A DNA stretch of 40,884 nucleotides, taken from assembly GCA_002841405.1 (NCBI GenBank), contig PGZR01000012.1, forward strand, positions 1 to 40,884. The letters are read 5' to 3'. The position numbers and the translations under genes were made by a program. Positions 34,010-40,884 of the stretch are shown here, one piece after another (the first letter of the stretch is position 1; every line of letters starts with the position of its first letter). The notes under the pieces are model-generated. The model saw only the letters and a program-made list of their open reading frames with translations. It had not been told where the DNA came from and made no database searches. Source of the stretch: Firmicutes bacterium HGW-Firmicutes-4. Its GTDB lineage: Bacteria; Bacillota; Clostridia; Eubacteriales; Eubacteriaceae.

Positions 34010-34969
34010 ATGAAAAACCGAAAATTGATTATAATTCTATTAAGTGTGTTAGTTCTGTTAACTGTTGCCAGCCTGTTCTTATTTGCAGGAACAAGCAATG
34101 GATCATTATTTCCGGGTACCAAATATAACACTGATTCGGAGAATGATGCCGAAGCGGGCTCGATAGAAGATGTTTTAAATCAGAATAATGAGGACTTGCT
34201 CGAATTAGTTGATACGCGGAAAACCATTATATTTGCCATTTATGGAACAGATGAGCGATCCGATGAAACGGGGAGAAGTGATATTATCATGGTCGTGATG
34301 TACGATCCAAAGCAGCAGAAGATGGTAATGGCTTCGCTGCCGAGAGATTCAAGGGTTAATATTCCTGGTTACGGATTAGATAAAATAAATCATGCCTATG
34401 CTTATGGTGGAAGAGAATTAATCGATCAGACCATTGAAGAATTGTTGGGAGTTAAACTTGACTTTTCAGTTAAACTGGATTTTGACACATTTGCCAGCAT
34501 TATTAATGATGCTGGAGGAGTAAGCATTGTTGCTCAAAAGGATTTCTATAAAAATGAGAATCAATTAGTCATTAGTCAGGGAGAACAGGTCCTAAATGGA
34601 AAAAATGCGCTGTTCTATGTAAGATTCCGTAGTGATAGTGATGGTGACTATGGTCGGATCGCCAGACAGCAGGAGGTAGTAAAGTCATTGATGAAGACTC
34701 TATCTACGATGAGTCTGAAAAAAAAGCTGCAATTGATCGAAACCTATTATGATAATGGCATTGAAACCGATGTTAATGTATCGAAGCTTAAAGAGTATCT
34801 CAATATGAGTGGTGGGGACTCAAATCTAAGCTTTGAAAATTATCGATTAAAAACATATTCCGAGATTATCGATGGTTTATGGTATGAACTATACAATCAG
34901 GAAGATTTAGATGTAATTAAAAACCTATTTAATACTAATGAAGATATCAATCAGGAAAACTGGAACTGA
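34010..34969 (+). CDS. LytR-CpsA-Psr (LCP) family protein
   Basis: LCP enzymes move lipid-linked polymers onto peptidoglycan outside the membrane. One N-terminal transmembrane segment (about 5-24) precedes the catalytic domain. GRSDIIMVVMYDP, MASLPRDSRVNIP and DKINHAYAYGG are the family motifs; the conserved Arg and Asp residues are present. The 319-residue start was chosen at the ATG after AAAGGA; another in-frame ATG 33 bases earlier is less likely. Its place between capD and cpsC suggests wall attachment of this locus's polymer. Confidence 0.92.
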   Translation: MKNRKLIIILLSVLVLLTVASLFLFAGTSNGSLFPGTKYNTDSENDAEAGSIEDVLNQNNEDLLELVDTRKTIIFAIYGTDERSDETGRSDIIMVVMYDPKQQKMVMASLPRDSRVNIPGYGLDKINHAYAYGGRELIDQTIEELLGVKLDFSVKLDFDTFASIINDAGGVSIVAQKDFYKNENQLVISQGEQVLNGKNALFYVRFRSDSDGDYGRIARQQEVVKSLMKTLSTMSLKKKLQLIETYYDNGIETDVNVSKLKEYLNMSGGDSNLSFENYRLKTYSEIIDGLWYELYNQEDLDVIKNLFNTNEDINQENWN

Positions 34970-35011
34970 AGATTTCAGAACTTAGCTGGGTTTTATTGAA
35001 AGGAGATCAGA

Positions 35012-35704
35012 ATGGAAACCACAAAAGAGGTTAATTTTAAAGAACTTTTCGAGATCATCATTAAAAAATGGTGGCTGATCCTTTTGCTGACAGTTATTGG
35101 GTTCGGCGCAGCTTACGTTTACACAGTAAAATATGTAACTCCAATTTATGAGGCGAATACGGTTTTGTACATTGGTCAGGAAGGCGGTAGTTTGGGTTCA
35201 ATTGATGTATCATTAGGTCAATTAAATGCAAATAGTCAGCTTCTCGTTGATTATAAGCAGATTGCCTCAACCCGATTGGTTATCAATGAAGTAATAAAAA
35301 ACCTGGGATTGAATATTTCCTATGATGAATTTAAAGATAATGTTATGATTGAGAGTGTTTCGGATTCTCGACTTTTTACAGTTGGGTTCAGACACTCTGA
35401 TCCACAGGTTGCCAAACAGATTGCAGATGAGTTGGCTAAACAGTTAACAGTGGCCGTATTGCAAATTGTTGGTGTGGAAAACATTCGAATTTTGGATCAG
35501 GCGCTGGTGCCGCAAGTACCCATTTCGCCTAATGTTCTCCTTAATGCTGTAATTGGCGGTCTTTTAGGTTTTTTCATATCATTATTTGTAATTATCTTGA
35601 TGTTTCTGATTAATGATAGCGTCAGAAATGACGAAGATATTGAAAATTTGATTGGGGTATCCGTTTTAGGCGATATACCGGAATTTAAAGGGGAGGCTCA
35701 ATAA
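35012..35704 (+). CDS. cpsC: Chain-length determinant / kinase activator, CpsC (Wzz family)
   Basis: A 230-residue membrane protein with two helices (about 18-38 and 175-202) enclosing an extracellular domain, with a short cytoplasmic C-terminus that activates the CpsD kinase. VNFKELFEIIIKKWWLILLL at the start and LVPQVPISPNVLLNAVIGG before the second helix are the Wzz/CpsC pattern. AAAGGAG precedes the ATG, and the stop is one base from the cpsD start. Confidence 0.93.
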   Translation: METTKEVNFKELFEIIIKKWWLILLLTVIGFGAAYVYTVKYVTPIYEANTVLYIGQEGGSLGSIDVSLGQLNANSQLLVDYKQIASTRLVINEVIKNLGLNISYDEFKDNVMIESVSDSRLFTVGFRHSDPQVAKQIADELAKQLTVAVLQIVGVENIRILDQALVPQVPISPNVLLNAVIGGLLGFFISLFVIILMFLINDSVRNDEDIENLIGVSVLGDIPEFKGEAQ

Positions 35705-35705
35705 T

Positions 35706-36389
35706 ATGGATTCATTAAGTTTAATCACACTAAGCGACCCCACATCATTTATAACTGAAAGTTATAAATTGTTACGAACAAATTTAAATTTTAAAAATAT
35801 CAATAATCGCTATCAGGTTATCCTGATAACCAGCGCCGGGAAAGAAGAAGGCAAGAGTACCACTATTTCAAACCTGGCGGTGACATTTGCCCAGGCTGAC
35901 AAACGGGTGTTGCTGATTGACGCAGATTTACGTTTACCGCATATCAGCACGATTTTTAATATTAATAAGCGAAAAAATGGATTGTCCAACTTGCTTATGG
36001 ATGACCTGGCTTTGGAGTCATTAGTCAATAAAATGGAAAATCTTGATAAATTAGAAATTTTGACAGCAGGTAATAAACATGTTTCACCCACTGAGTTGTT
36101 GAATTCAGAAGCTTTTGAAACGTTCATTAAGCAATGCCGAGATGATTATGATGTTATACTCATTGACACTCCACCAGTTCTGAGTTTTGCTGACGCGAGC
36201 ATCGTTTCTAAGGTAGTTGATGGTGTCTTGTTAGTTGTAGCAGCTAATGAAACAAAAAAAGCAACGATCATAGAAGCAAAAAAAGGTTTAGACAAGGTGG
36301 GTGCAACTGTCATTGGTGTAATCCTGACAAAAGTGAAATTTAAGAAAAATGCTAATTATTACCGCTATAATAATGACAAAGTTAAGTGA
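35706..36389 (+). CDS. cpsD: Bacterial tyrosine kinase, CpsD/CapB type
   Basis: A cytoplasmic BY-kinase of 227 residues. Walker A is at 43-52 (SAGKEEGKST), Walker A' is LLIDADLRLP (about 69-78) and Walker B is VILIDTPP (about 153-160). The C-terminal tyrosine cluster (Tyr218, Tyr219, Tyr221) is the expected autophosphorylation site, though shorter than in some relatives. It pairs with CpsC and is reversed by CpsB. This is the last gene of the locus, followed by a terminator. Confidence 0.94.
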   Translation: MDSLSLITLSDPTSFITESYKLLRTNLNFKNINNRYQVILITSAGKEEGKSTTISNLAVTFAQADKRVLLIDADLRLPHISTIFNINKRKNGLSNLLMDDLALESLVNKMENLDKLEILTAGNKHVSPTELLNSEAFETFIKQCRDDYDVILIDTPPVLSFADASIVSKVVDGVLLVVAANETKKATIIEAKKGLDKVGATVIGVILTKVKFKKNANYYRYNNDKVK

Positions 36390-36446
36390 ACGATTAACAT
36401 AAAAACGCAAGCACAAATGCGTAAAAATACTTTATTAAGTTAAGTA

Positions 36447-36486
36447 AATTAGGGAGGCATCACCTGAAGCCTCCTTAATTTATTTT
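36447..36486. terminator. Bidirectional terminator between cpsD and the sulfatase maturase
   Basis: AATTAGGGAGGC (36447-36458) pairs with GCCTCCTTAATT (36469-36480) as a 12-bp stem with one G-T pair, and a T-rich tail follows. The symmetric flanks suit the convergent genes. Confidence 0.8.
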
Positions 36487-36557
36487 CTGAGAAGAGTTGA
36501 TAAATAATCGGGTTTATAGAAATATCTAAGACCAAGAAAACGGAGCCCGTAATTGAA

Positions 36558-37730
36558 TTACTGAAGGTTTTCTAGAATATGCTCAAAGAAATGCCGATAC
36601 CCTTCACACAAATAATTTTTCCCATTTTGTCCGTCTTTTGATAAAAGAAAGCGATCTTTGGGACAACCTCCAAAACATAATCGGATATGCTCACAATCCA
36701 GACATTCGTCGGGAAGTCCCATGGTTTTGTTCATGCCAAATTGACGGTTTTTTTCCATTAATTCTCCCAGCGGGGTGTCAAGAATATTTCCTAGTTTATA
36801 GGCTTCAAAGGCATATCGATCACAGCAAAAAAGATCTCCATTTATTTCAATTACCCCTGCGTGGCCACATAGGGCTTCATGGACACAAACTCCGGCAGGC
36901 TGATGATTAAGATTGGCGAGCGTTGATTCAATAACCTGGACATGTTTTTTTCCGATATCATGTTGCTTCCACAAATCAAAAACCGTGCATAAAAAGGAGC
37001 CATAGTCATCGGCAGTAACCGAAAAATTTGTCAGCGGGTGTTTCATGGCAGGGGAATGGATGCCTGCGGGCATGGCAAAATGCTGACCAGTGGCCGCTTC
37101 GTAGCTGGCTGGCAAACATTCCACTACTGGTAAAAACTGCATAAAATCAGAAATTTCTCTTAAAAATAGATAAACATCCCGGGGGTGTTTCGAATTAATG
37201 GCATTGACGGTCGTAAGGGTGTTGTAAGATACACCGTGTTTCTGAAGCAGTTTTAGGCCATTCATAGTCTGGTCAAAAGTCCCACCGCGCAAGTCCAGAC
37301 GATAGGCATCATGAAGCACCGTGTTCCCATCAATACTCACACCAATTAGAAAATTATGGGCGGCAAAGAATTCACACCAGGAATCAGTCAGCAAGGTCGC
37401 ATTGGTTTGGAGGGTATTGCGGATGCTTCGACCAGAGCCATATTGGTCTTGAAAAGCTAATGCCTTTTTGTAAAAATCCAGCGGAGCCAAGGTTGGTTCC
37501 CCGCCGTGCCAGGCGAATTCCACATCGGCGTTTTGCCCATGAATGGCCAGATTCTGGCGGATATAGGCTTCAAGTACTAATTCTGACATAAGCTTATCTT
37601 TTTGAGCCATCAGATCTTTTTTTTCGAGGTAATAACAATAGCGGCAGCGGAGATTACAGGCTGCGCCAATGGGCTTTGCGATAATGGCGTAAGTCCGGGA
37701 ATCCTGTTGTGGCATATTTTGAATTACCAT
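36558..37730 (-). CDS. Anaerobic sulfatase maturase (radical SAM, anSME)
   Basis: This enzyme converts the active-site Ser or Cys of sulfatases to formylglycine without oxygen. The radical-SAM cluster motif CNLRCRYC gives Cys25, Cys29 and Cys32 after AKPIGAA. EFAWHGGEPTLAPLDFYKKA and the C-terminal SPASM cysteines (CGHAGVIEINGDLFCCDRY; CLDCEHIRLCFGGCPKDRF) are typical. Length is 390 residues. Its start overlaps the sulfatase stop by one base (TAATG on the minus strand), so translation is coupled. I see no clear ribosome site of its own. Confidence 0.95.
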   Translation of the reverse strand: MVIQNMPQQDSRTYAIIAKPIGAACNLRCRYCYYLEKKDLMAQKDKLMSELVLEAYIRQNLAIHGQNADVEFAWHGGEPTLAPLDFYKKALAFQDQYGSGRSIRNTLQTNATLLTDSWCEFFAAHNFLIGVSIDGNTVLHDAYRLDLRGGTFDQTMNGLKLLQKHGVSYNTLTTVNAINSKHPRDVYLFLREISDFMQFLPVVECLPASYEAATGQHFAMPAGIHSPAMKHPLTNFSVTADDYGSFLCTVFDLWKQHDIGKKHVQVIESTLANLNHQPAGVCVHEALCGHAGVIEINGDLFCCDRYAFEAYKLGNILDTPLGELMEKNRQFGMNKTMGLPDECLDCEHIRLCFGGCPKDRFLLSKDGQNGKNYLCEGYRHFFEHILENLQ

Positions 37731-39448
37731 TAATTTGGAGGATTATTAATTTTAGAAATAACAGCGGCCGCTTCGCTGCCGTCATCAACACCAATTTCTT
37801 TGACGATCAGGGCATTAAGCTGATTGTTAAGTTCCATGATTAGGGTGGCATTAGTCTCTTTATCAACCGCGAGGTTGACTAATTCCCGGGGATCTTTTTC
37901 CAGATCAAACAGCTGAACATCATTATTCGTATATAATTCGTCCATGGTTGTTGGCATATTAAATTTTAATGGCGAAAAGTAACGGGCGAATTTATATTTT
38001 TCGGTTGTAATCCCGCGAACAAACCCCCGTTTAGTATAATCAATCGTATAGTTAGTAATATTCGTATTTGGGTCGGTGGTTTGCATCATGTTGCTGTCGA
38101 TCATTGAGATCATCTCATAGGCAAATAATGATCCATCTCGAATTTCGGTTTGGCTGCCATCGATTAGATCCATCAGGCTGTTGCCTGGGAGTCCGGTGGA
38201 AAGCTCAGTTTTTTTAGCATCCGGCAGATTAGTCATGTCAATAAAGGTGGTTGCCAAGTCAATGTGACTGGTTACTGCATCGATGGATTTTCCACCTTCA
38301 TATTCGGGGTGGACAATAATCAGCGGAACATGAATATTGTTTTCATACATAAATCCGCCTTTTCCCCGGAGTCCGTTGGCGCCTTGCATATCACCATGAT
38401 CGCTGGTAAAGATGATGATGGTGTTATCCAGCATCTCCAGATTAGATAATTCAGAAATAACATTATAGAGCTGATCATCATTGTCCTGAATGCAATTATA
38501 ATAATAATCCCGGAAATTTTCCCAGCGGCTTGCGTCGGTTGGTATCTCACCAACCCGGCGGTTCCATAAATTAAAATATTCAAGTTCTGCAGGGACTCGT
38601 CCCTCATCATCAAGAGGTTGGTCCCAGGTGTCAGGAATCGTCGCCTCTGGATAACTGGTTTCATAGATTATATTGGCTGGAGCCCCTTCGATAGCAAAGG
38701 TTGTCGTTCCCGTGTTTTGAACGGCTGCTCCATCAGTATCAGTGTCATAGTACATAATATCGTGAGGATTGACGAGGTTAACGGCTAGAAAAAAAGACTG
38801 TCCCGCGGCATTGGTAGCTGATCCTTTTGAACGTAACCAACTGACAGTATCTCCGGCAATGTTGCTGTCCTGCATATATCCTTGCTGAAGCTGACCGACA
38901 ATATCGCCCTGGGCGTTCCAGTCGGAAAATCCATAGCCCAACAGTCCATTCTGCTCTTGCATGGCAGGCTGGCTGGTATCATCAAAAACGCTGGTATCGC
39001 CCATGTGCCACTTGCCTTTAAAAGCTGAATAGTATCCGGCCGAGAGCATTCGGTCACCGACAGTGGTGAGATTTTCAGCAAGCGGTTCCTGCCAGGGTGA
39101 TTCGGTATTGTCAATCATTAGTGTATCGGTGATGTGGGTACCGGTATAAATTACTGATCGGGACGAGGTAGACACGTTGGTACAGGTATAATGTTTTTCA
39201 AAGGTGGTTCCCATTTTCTCGAGCAATTCTCTGGCCTTGTAATTGGTGCCGGCCGGGAATTCGTCAAAATAATGTTCCTGATCAACTGTCACAAAGACGA
39301 TATTATAATTACCGTCACTATTTTGTTGAGCTGCAAGTTCAACCATTTTTTGTTCGGTGGCCTGGCTGCCAGTGCTTTGAGTGCAGCTTGACACACTCAG
39401 CAGAGAGGTTGCCAGGGTAATGCCCAGGGCCGCTTTTTTTATATTCAT
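37730..39448 (-). CDS. Lipoprotein sulfatase, serine-type active site
   Basis: A 572-residue sulfatase of the alkaline phosphatase superfamily. A signal peptide with a lipobox (V-S-S-C, Cys22) predicts lipid anchoring outside the membrane. The formylglycine site reads S-T-S-S-R (Ser93-Arg97) then SVIYTG, a Ser-type site with Ser in place of the usual Pro. Metal-site motifs are VTVDQEHY (Asp56) and FTSDHGDMQGANGLRGKGGF. AGGAGGTC (39454-39461) precedes the ATG. Its maturase is the next gene. The substrate is unknown: arylsulfates, sulfated polysaccharides or choline sulfate cannot be separated from sequence alone. Confidence 0.9.
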   Translation of the reverse strand: MNIKKAALGITLATSLLSVSSCTQSTGSQATEQKMVELAAQQNSDGNYNIVFVTVDQEHYFDEFPAGTNYKARELLEKMGTTFEKHYTCTNVSTSSRSVIYTGTHITDTLMIDNTESPWQEPLAENLTTVGDRMLSAGYYSAFKGKWHMGDTSVFDDTSQPAMQEQNGLLGYGFSDWNAQGDIVGQLQQGYMQDSNIAGDTVSWLRSKGSATNAAGQSFFLAVNLVNPHDIMYYDTDTDGAAVQNTGTTTFAIEGAPANIIYETSYPEATIPDTWDQPLDDEGRVPAELEYFNLWNRRVGEIPTDASRWENFRDYYYNCIQDNDDQLYNVISELSNLEMLDNTIIIFTSDHGDMQGANGLRGKGGFMYENNIHVPLIIVHPEYEGGKSIDAVTSHIDLATTFIDMTNLPDAKKTELSTGLPGNSLMDLIDGSQTEIRDGSLFAYEMISMIDSNMMQTTDPNTNITNYTIDYTKRGFVRGITTEKYKFARYFSPLKFNMPTTMDELYTNNDVQLFDLEKDPRELVNLAVDKETNATLIMELNNQLNALIVKEIGVDDGSEAAAVISKINNPPN

Positions 39449-39646
39449 GAGAAGACCTCCTGATCTTAAAAAGAAATCTGACCATGGCCAATTAAAGAAG
39501 ATTGTGGAGTTAATTATGGTGGTTAATGATAATTGATTGACTGCTAAAAATATACCCTGACAAATCTTAGATATTCATTAAATAATTAAGACCGAATAAG
39601 AATATTTTTAAAATCGATAGGTAACGAAAATAATAAGTGCAACCCT

Positions 39647-39674
39647 GTGATAACCTTGTTTTAAGCACTGTCAA
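39647..39674 (-). promoter_or_regulatory. Possible sulfatase promoter
   Basis: On the minus strand TTGACA (39674-39669) and TATCAC (39652-39647) are 16 bases apart, giving a long leader of about 190 bases. The -35 is perfect and the -10 is weak. Confidence 0.35.
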
Positions 39675-39771
39675 GAATTATTACAACGAAGTCCCTTCGT
39701 GATGACTGGAATTGTTTAAAATAATAATATAATAATTTGCGAAAAGACTGGAAAATAAACGGCAAAAAGGA

Positions 39772-39777
39772 TATAAT
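39772..39777 (+). promoter_or_regulatory. -10 box of the ABC-F leader transcript
   Basis: A perfect TATAAT precedes the attenuator hairpin. The expected -35 region is poor (TGGAAA or similar), so strength is uncertain. Confidence 0.45.
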
Positions 39778-39792
39778 AATACGGCTTACGAT

Positions 39793-39832
39793 AGAGGCTC
39801 TTTATCAGTGTTCTGATGAAGGCCTCTTCTTT
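39793..39832 (+). terminator. Attenuator-like hairpin upstream of the ABC-F gene
   Basis: AGAGGC (39793-39798) pairs with GCCTCT (39822-39827). An inner stem, TTTATCAG with CTGATGAA, closes a TGTT loop, and TCTTTA follows. The hairpin lies about 20 bases after the -10 box, where early termination would block the downstream gene. ABC-F resistance genes are often controlled by such leaders. Confidence 0.6.
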
Positions 39833-39851
39833 ACGGAATGGCAACAAAATT

Positions 39852-39926
39852 ATGAAAACCTGGCTTGCATATGAATGGCGAGATCACATCAATGGAAAAC
39901 GCGATATGGATGGCCAGAAAATATAA
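39852..39926 (+). CDS. Possible 24-residue leader peptide
   Basis: A short frame starting MKTWLAYEWRDHINGK lies between the attenuator hairpin and the ABC-F gene. The ribosome site is weak (GGAA about 14 bases upstream). It could be a translated leader or chance. No similar peptide is known to me. Confidence 0.25.
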   Translation: MKTWLAYEWRDHINGKRDMDGQKI

Positions 39927-40006
39927 GGACCAGGCAGTTTGAAAATTGTGCTGAACTTGCTTAATTGGGATTGCCGACTAATAAATCAGTGGAGGATTAT
40001 CGATTA

Positions 40007-40884
40007 ATGATAACTGTATCAGAACTAAGTTTAAATTTTAGCGGAACAAATCTTCCATCAACCGGTAATGTCTTCATTCCTGAAAACATGCGGATGTCCG
40101 TTTTAAAGCAGGATCATTATGCTTTTGATGAGTTTTCGGTGCTTGATACCATTATGATGGGAAATCAGCATCTTTATTCGGTCATGAAAGAAAAAGATGC
40201 CTTATATATGAAGGAAGATTTCTCCGATGAGGATGGCATCAGGGCTGGCGAGCTGGAAGGTGAATTTGCTGAAATGGGCGGTTGGGAAGCCGAATCCGAT
40301 GCATCCCGAATTATCCAGGGTCTTGGTCTTAAGGTCGATATTCTGGATGCCAACATGGACAGTCTGACCGGGAATGAAAAGGTCAAGGTCTTGTTAGCCC
40401 AGGCTTTATTTGGCAAGCCGGAGATCATCTTACTGGATGAACCCACCAACCATTTGGATATTCAAGCGGTGGAATGGCTGGAAGAATTCTTAATGGACTA
40501 TGAGGGAACCGTTATCGTGGTATCCCATGACCGTTATTTCTTAAATAATGTCTGTACCCATATCGTCGATATTGACTTCGGTAAGATCAAGGTTTATGTC
40601 GGGAACTATGATTTCTGGTATGAGTCCAGCCAATTGATTCAGCGCTTATTAAAAGATCAGAATAAGAAAAACGAAGATAAGGCCAAGGAGTTGCAGAACT
40701 TTATTGCCCGGTTCTCGGCCAATAAATCCAAATCCAAACAGGCGACCTCCCGTAAAAAAATGCTGGATAAGTTAAACATCGAAGACATGCCCTCATCATC
40801 ACGAAAGTATCCCTGGGTTGGCTTCCAGATCGATCGGGAGCCAGGTAAAGAAATTTTAACCGTCGAGCATTTATCAAAAACCAT
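40007..40884 (+). CDS. ABC-F family ATPase, partial at window end, Walker A of first domain absent
   Basis: The frame opens with MITVSELSLNFSGTNL and is then joined directly to PSTGNVFIPENMRMSVLKQD. Relatives have about 37 residues between these points, including the GxxGAGKST Walker A loop. The rest of the first domain is intact: SLTGNEKVKVLLAQALFG (signature), IILLDEPTNHLD (Walker B) and VVSHDRYF. The arm linker and the start of the second domain follow, until the window ends in frame. TGGAGGA lies 10 bases before the ATG. ABC-F proteins act on the ribosome in translation or antibiotic protection. It may be a natural deletion, a non-ATP-binding variant or an assembly error. Confidence 0.85.
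   Translation, partial: MITVSELSLNFSGTNLPSTGNVFIPENMRMSVLKQDHYAFDEFSVLDTIMMGNQHLYSVMKEKDALYMKEDFSDEDGIRAGELEGEFAEMGGWEAESDASRIIQGLGLKVDILDANMDSLTGNEKVKVLLAQALFGKPEIILLDEPTNHLDIQAVEWLEEFLMDYEGTVIVVSHDRYFLNNVCTHIVDIDFGKIKVYVGNYDFWYESSQLIQRLLKDQNKKNEDKAKELQNFIARFSANKSKSKQATSRKKMLDKLNIEDMPSSSRKYPWVGFQIDREPGKEILTVEHLSKT

Larger units (their letters stand above)
39449..40006. other. Divergent intergenic region between sulfatase and ABC-F gene
   Basis: It holds a probable minus-strand promoter for the sulfatase, a small 6-bp hairpin at 39686-39700 (ACGAAG/CTTCGT), a -10 box and attenuator-like hairpin for the ABC-F gene, and a short possible leader ORF. The remainder is A/T-rich with nothing recognised. 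Confidence 0.5.

Noticed and set aside
39686-39700. Small ACGAAG/CTTCGT hairpin as a terminator or operator.
   Set aside because: There is no T-run and it is isolated in A/T-rich sequence; chance occurrence is likely.

Overview
The window looks like chromosome of a low-GC, anaerobic Firmicute. The gene set and protein style suggest an acetogenic Eubacteriales member such as Acetobacterium, which is an inference from resemblance and not from a search. Support comes from Gram-positive cell-envelope genes (CpsB/CpsC/CpsD, LCP, ChW repeats), an oxygen-independent sulfatase maturase, A/T-rich sigma-A promoters and strong AGGAGG-type ribosome binding sites.

Layout. Positions 1-4516 hold a conserved housekeeping block: rimM, trmD, rplS, lepB, rbgA, rnhB, yraN. 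A convergent MazG-like gene follows, sharing a bidirectional terminator with yraN. From about 5.3 to 36.4 kb lies one large surface-polysaccharide locus, all on the plus strand. It opens with a beta-helix (pectate-lyase-like) secreted protein and a priming sugar transferase. Next come glycosyltransferases, the four enzymes WbpA-B-D-E for a 2,3-diacetamido-uronic acid nucleotide sugar, a Wzy-like polymerase, two P-loop kinase-like proteins, an Aat (leucyl/phenylalanyl-tRNA transferase) homologue translationally coupled to a sugar aminotransferase, two adjacent Wzx-like flippases and a WbqC-family protein. Two further long beta-helix proteins follow, preceded by cyclic-di-GMP class I riboswitch aptamers: three in tandem before the first (the most upstream one divergent) and one before the second. 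The last part is ugd, cpsB, a CapD/PglF-type 4,6-dehydratase, an LCP attachment enzyme, cpsC and cpsD. Beyond a bidirectional terminator, a minus-strand pair encodes a lipoprotein sulfatase with a serine-type active site and its radical-SAM maturase. The window ends inside an ABC-F ATPase gene that lacks the first Walker A segment and has an attenuator-like leader.

How it fits together. The locus reads as a Wzx/Wzy-type exopolysaccharide or capsule system with phosphotyrosine control (CpsB/C/D) and LCP attachment to the wall. The beta-helix proteins are secreted and could bind, trim or modify the polymer. Their riboswitches tie two of the three to c-di-GMP, while the first paralogue has no visible aptamer.

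The most unusual candidate system is the Aat-like protein beside an aminotransferase in a polysaccharide operon. Its expected catalytic glutamine is missing and its substrate-pocket positions differ. A tRNA-dependent aminoacylation of an amino sugar is a testable idea, not a demonstrated function. All family assignments were made by reading motifs; no database search was run.
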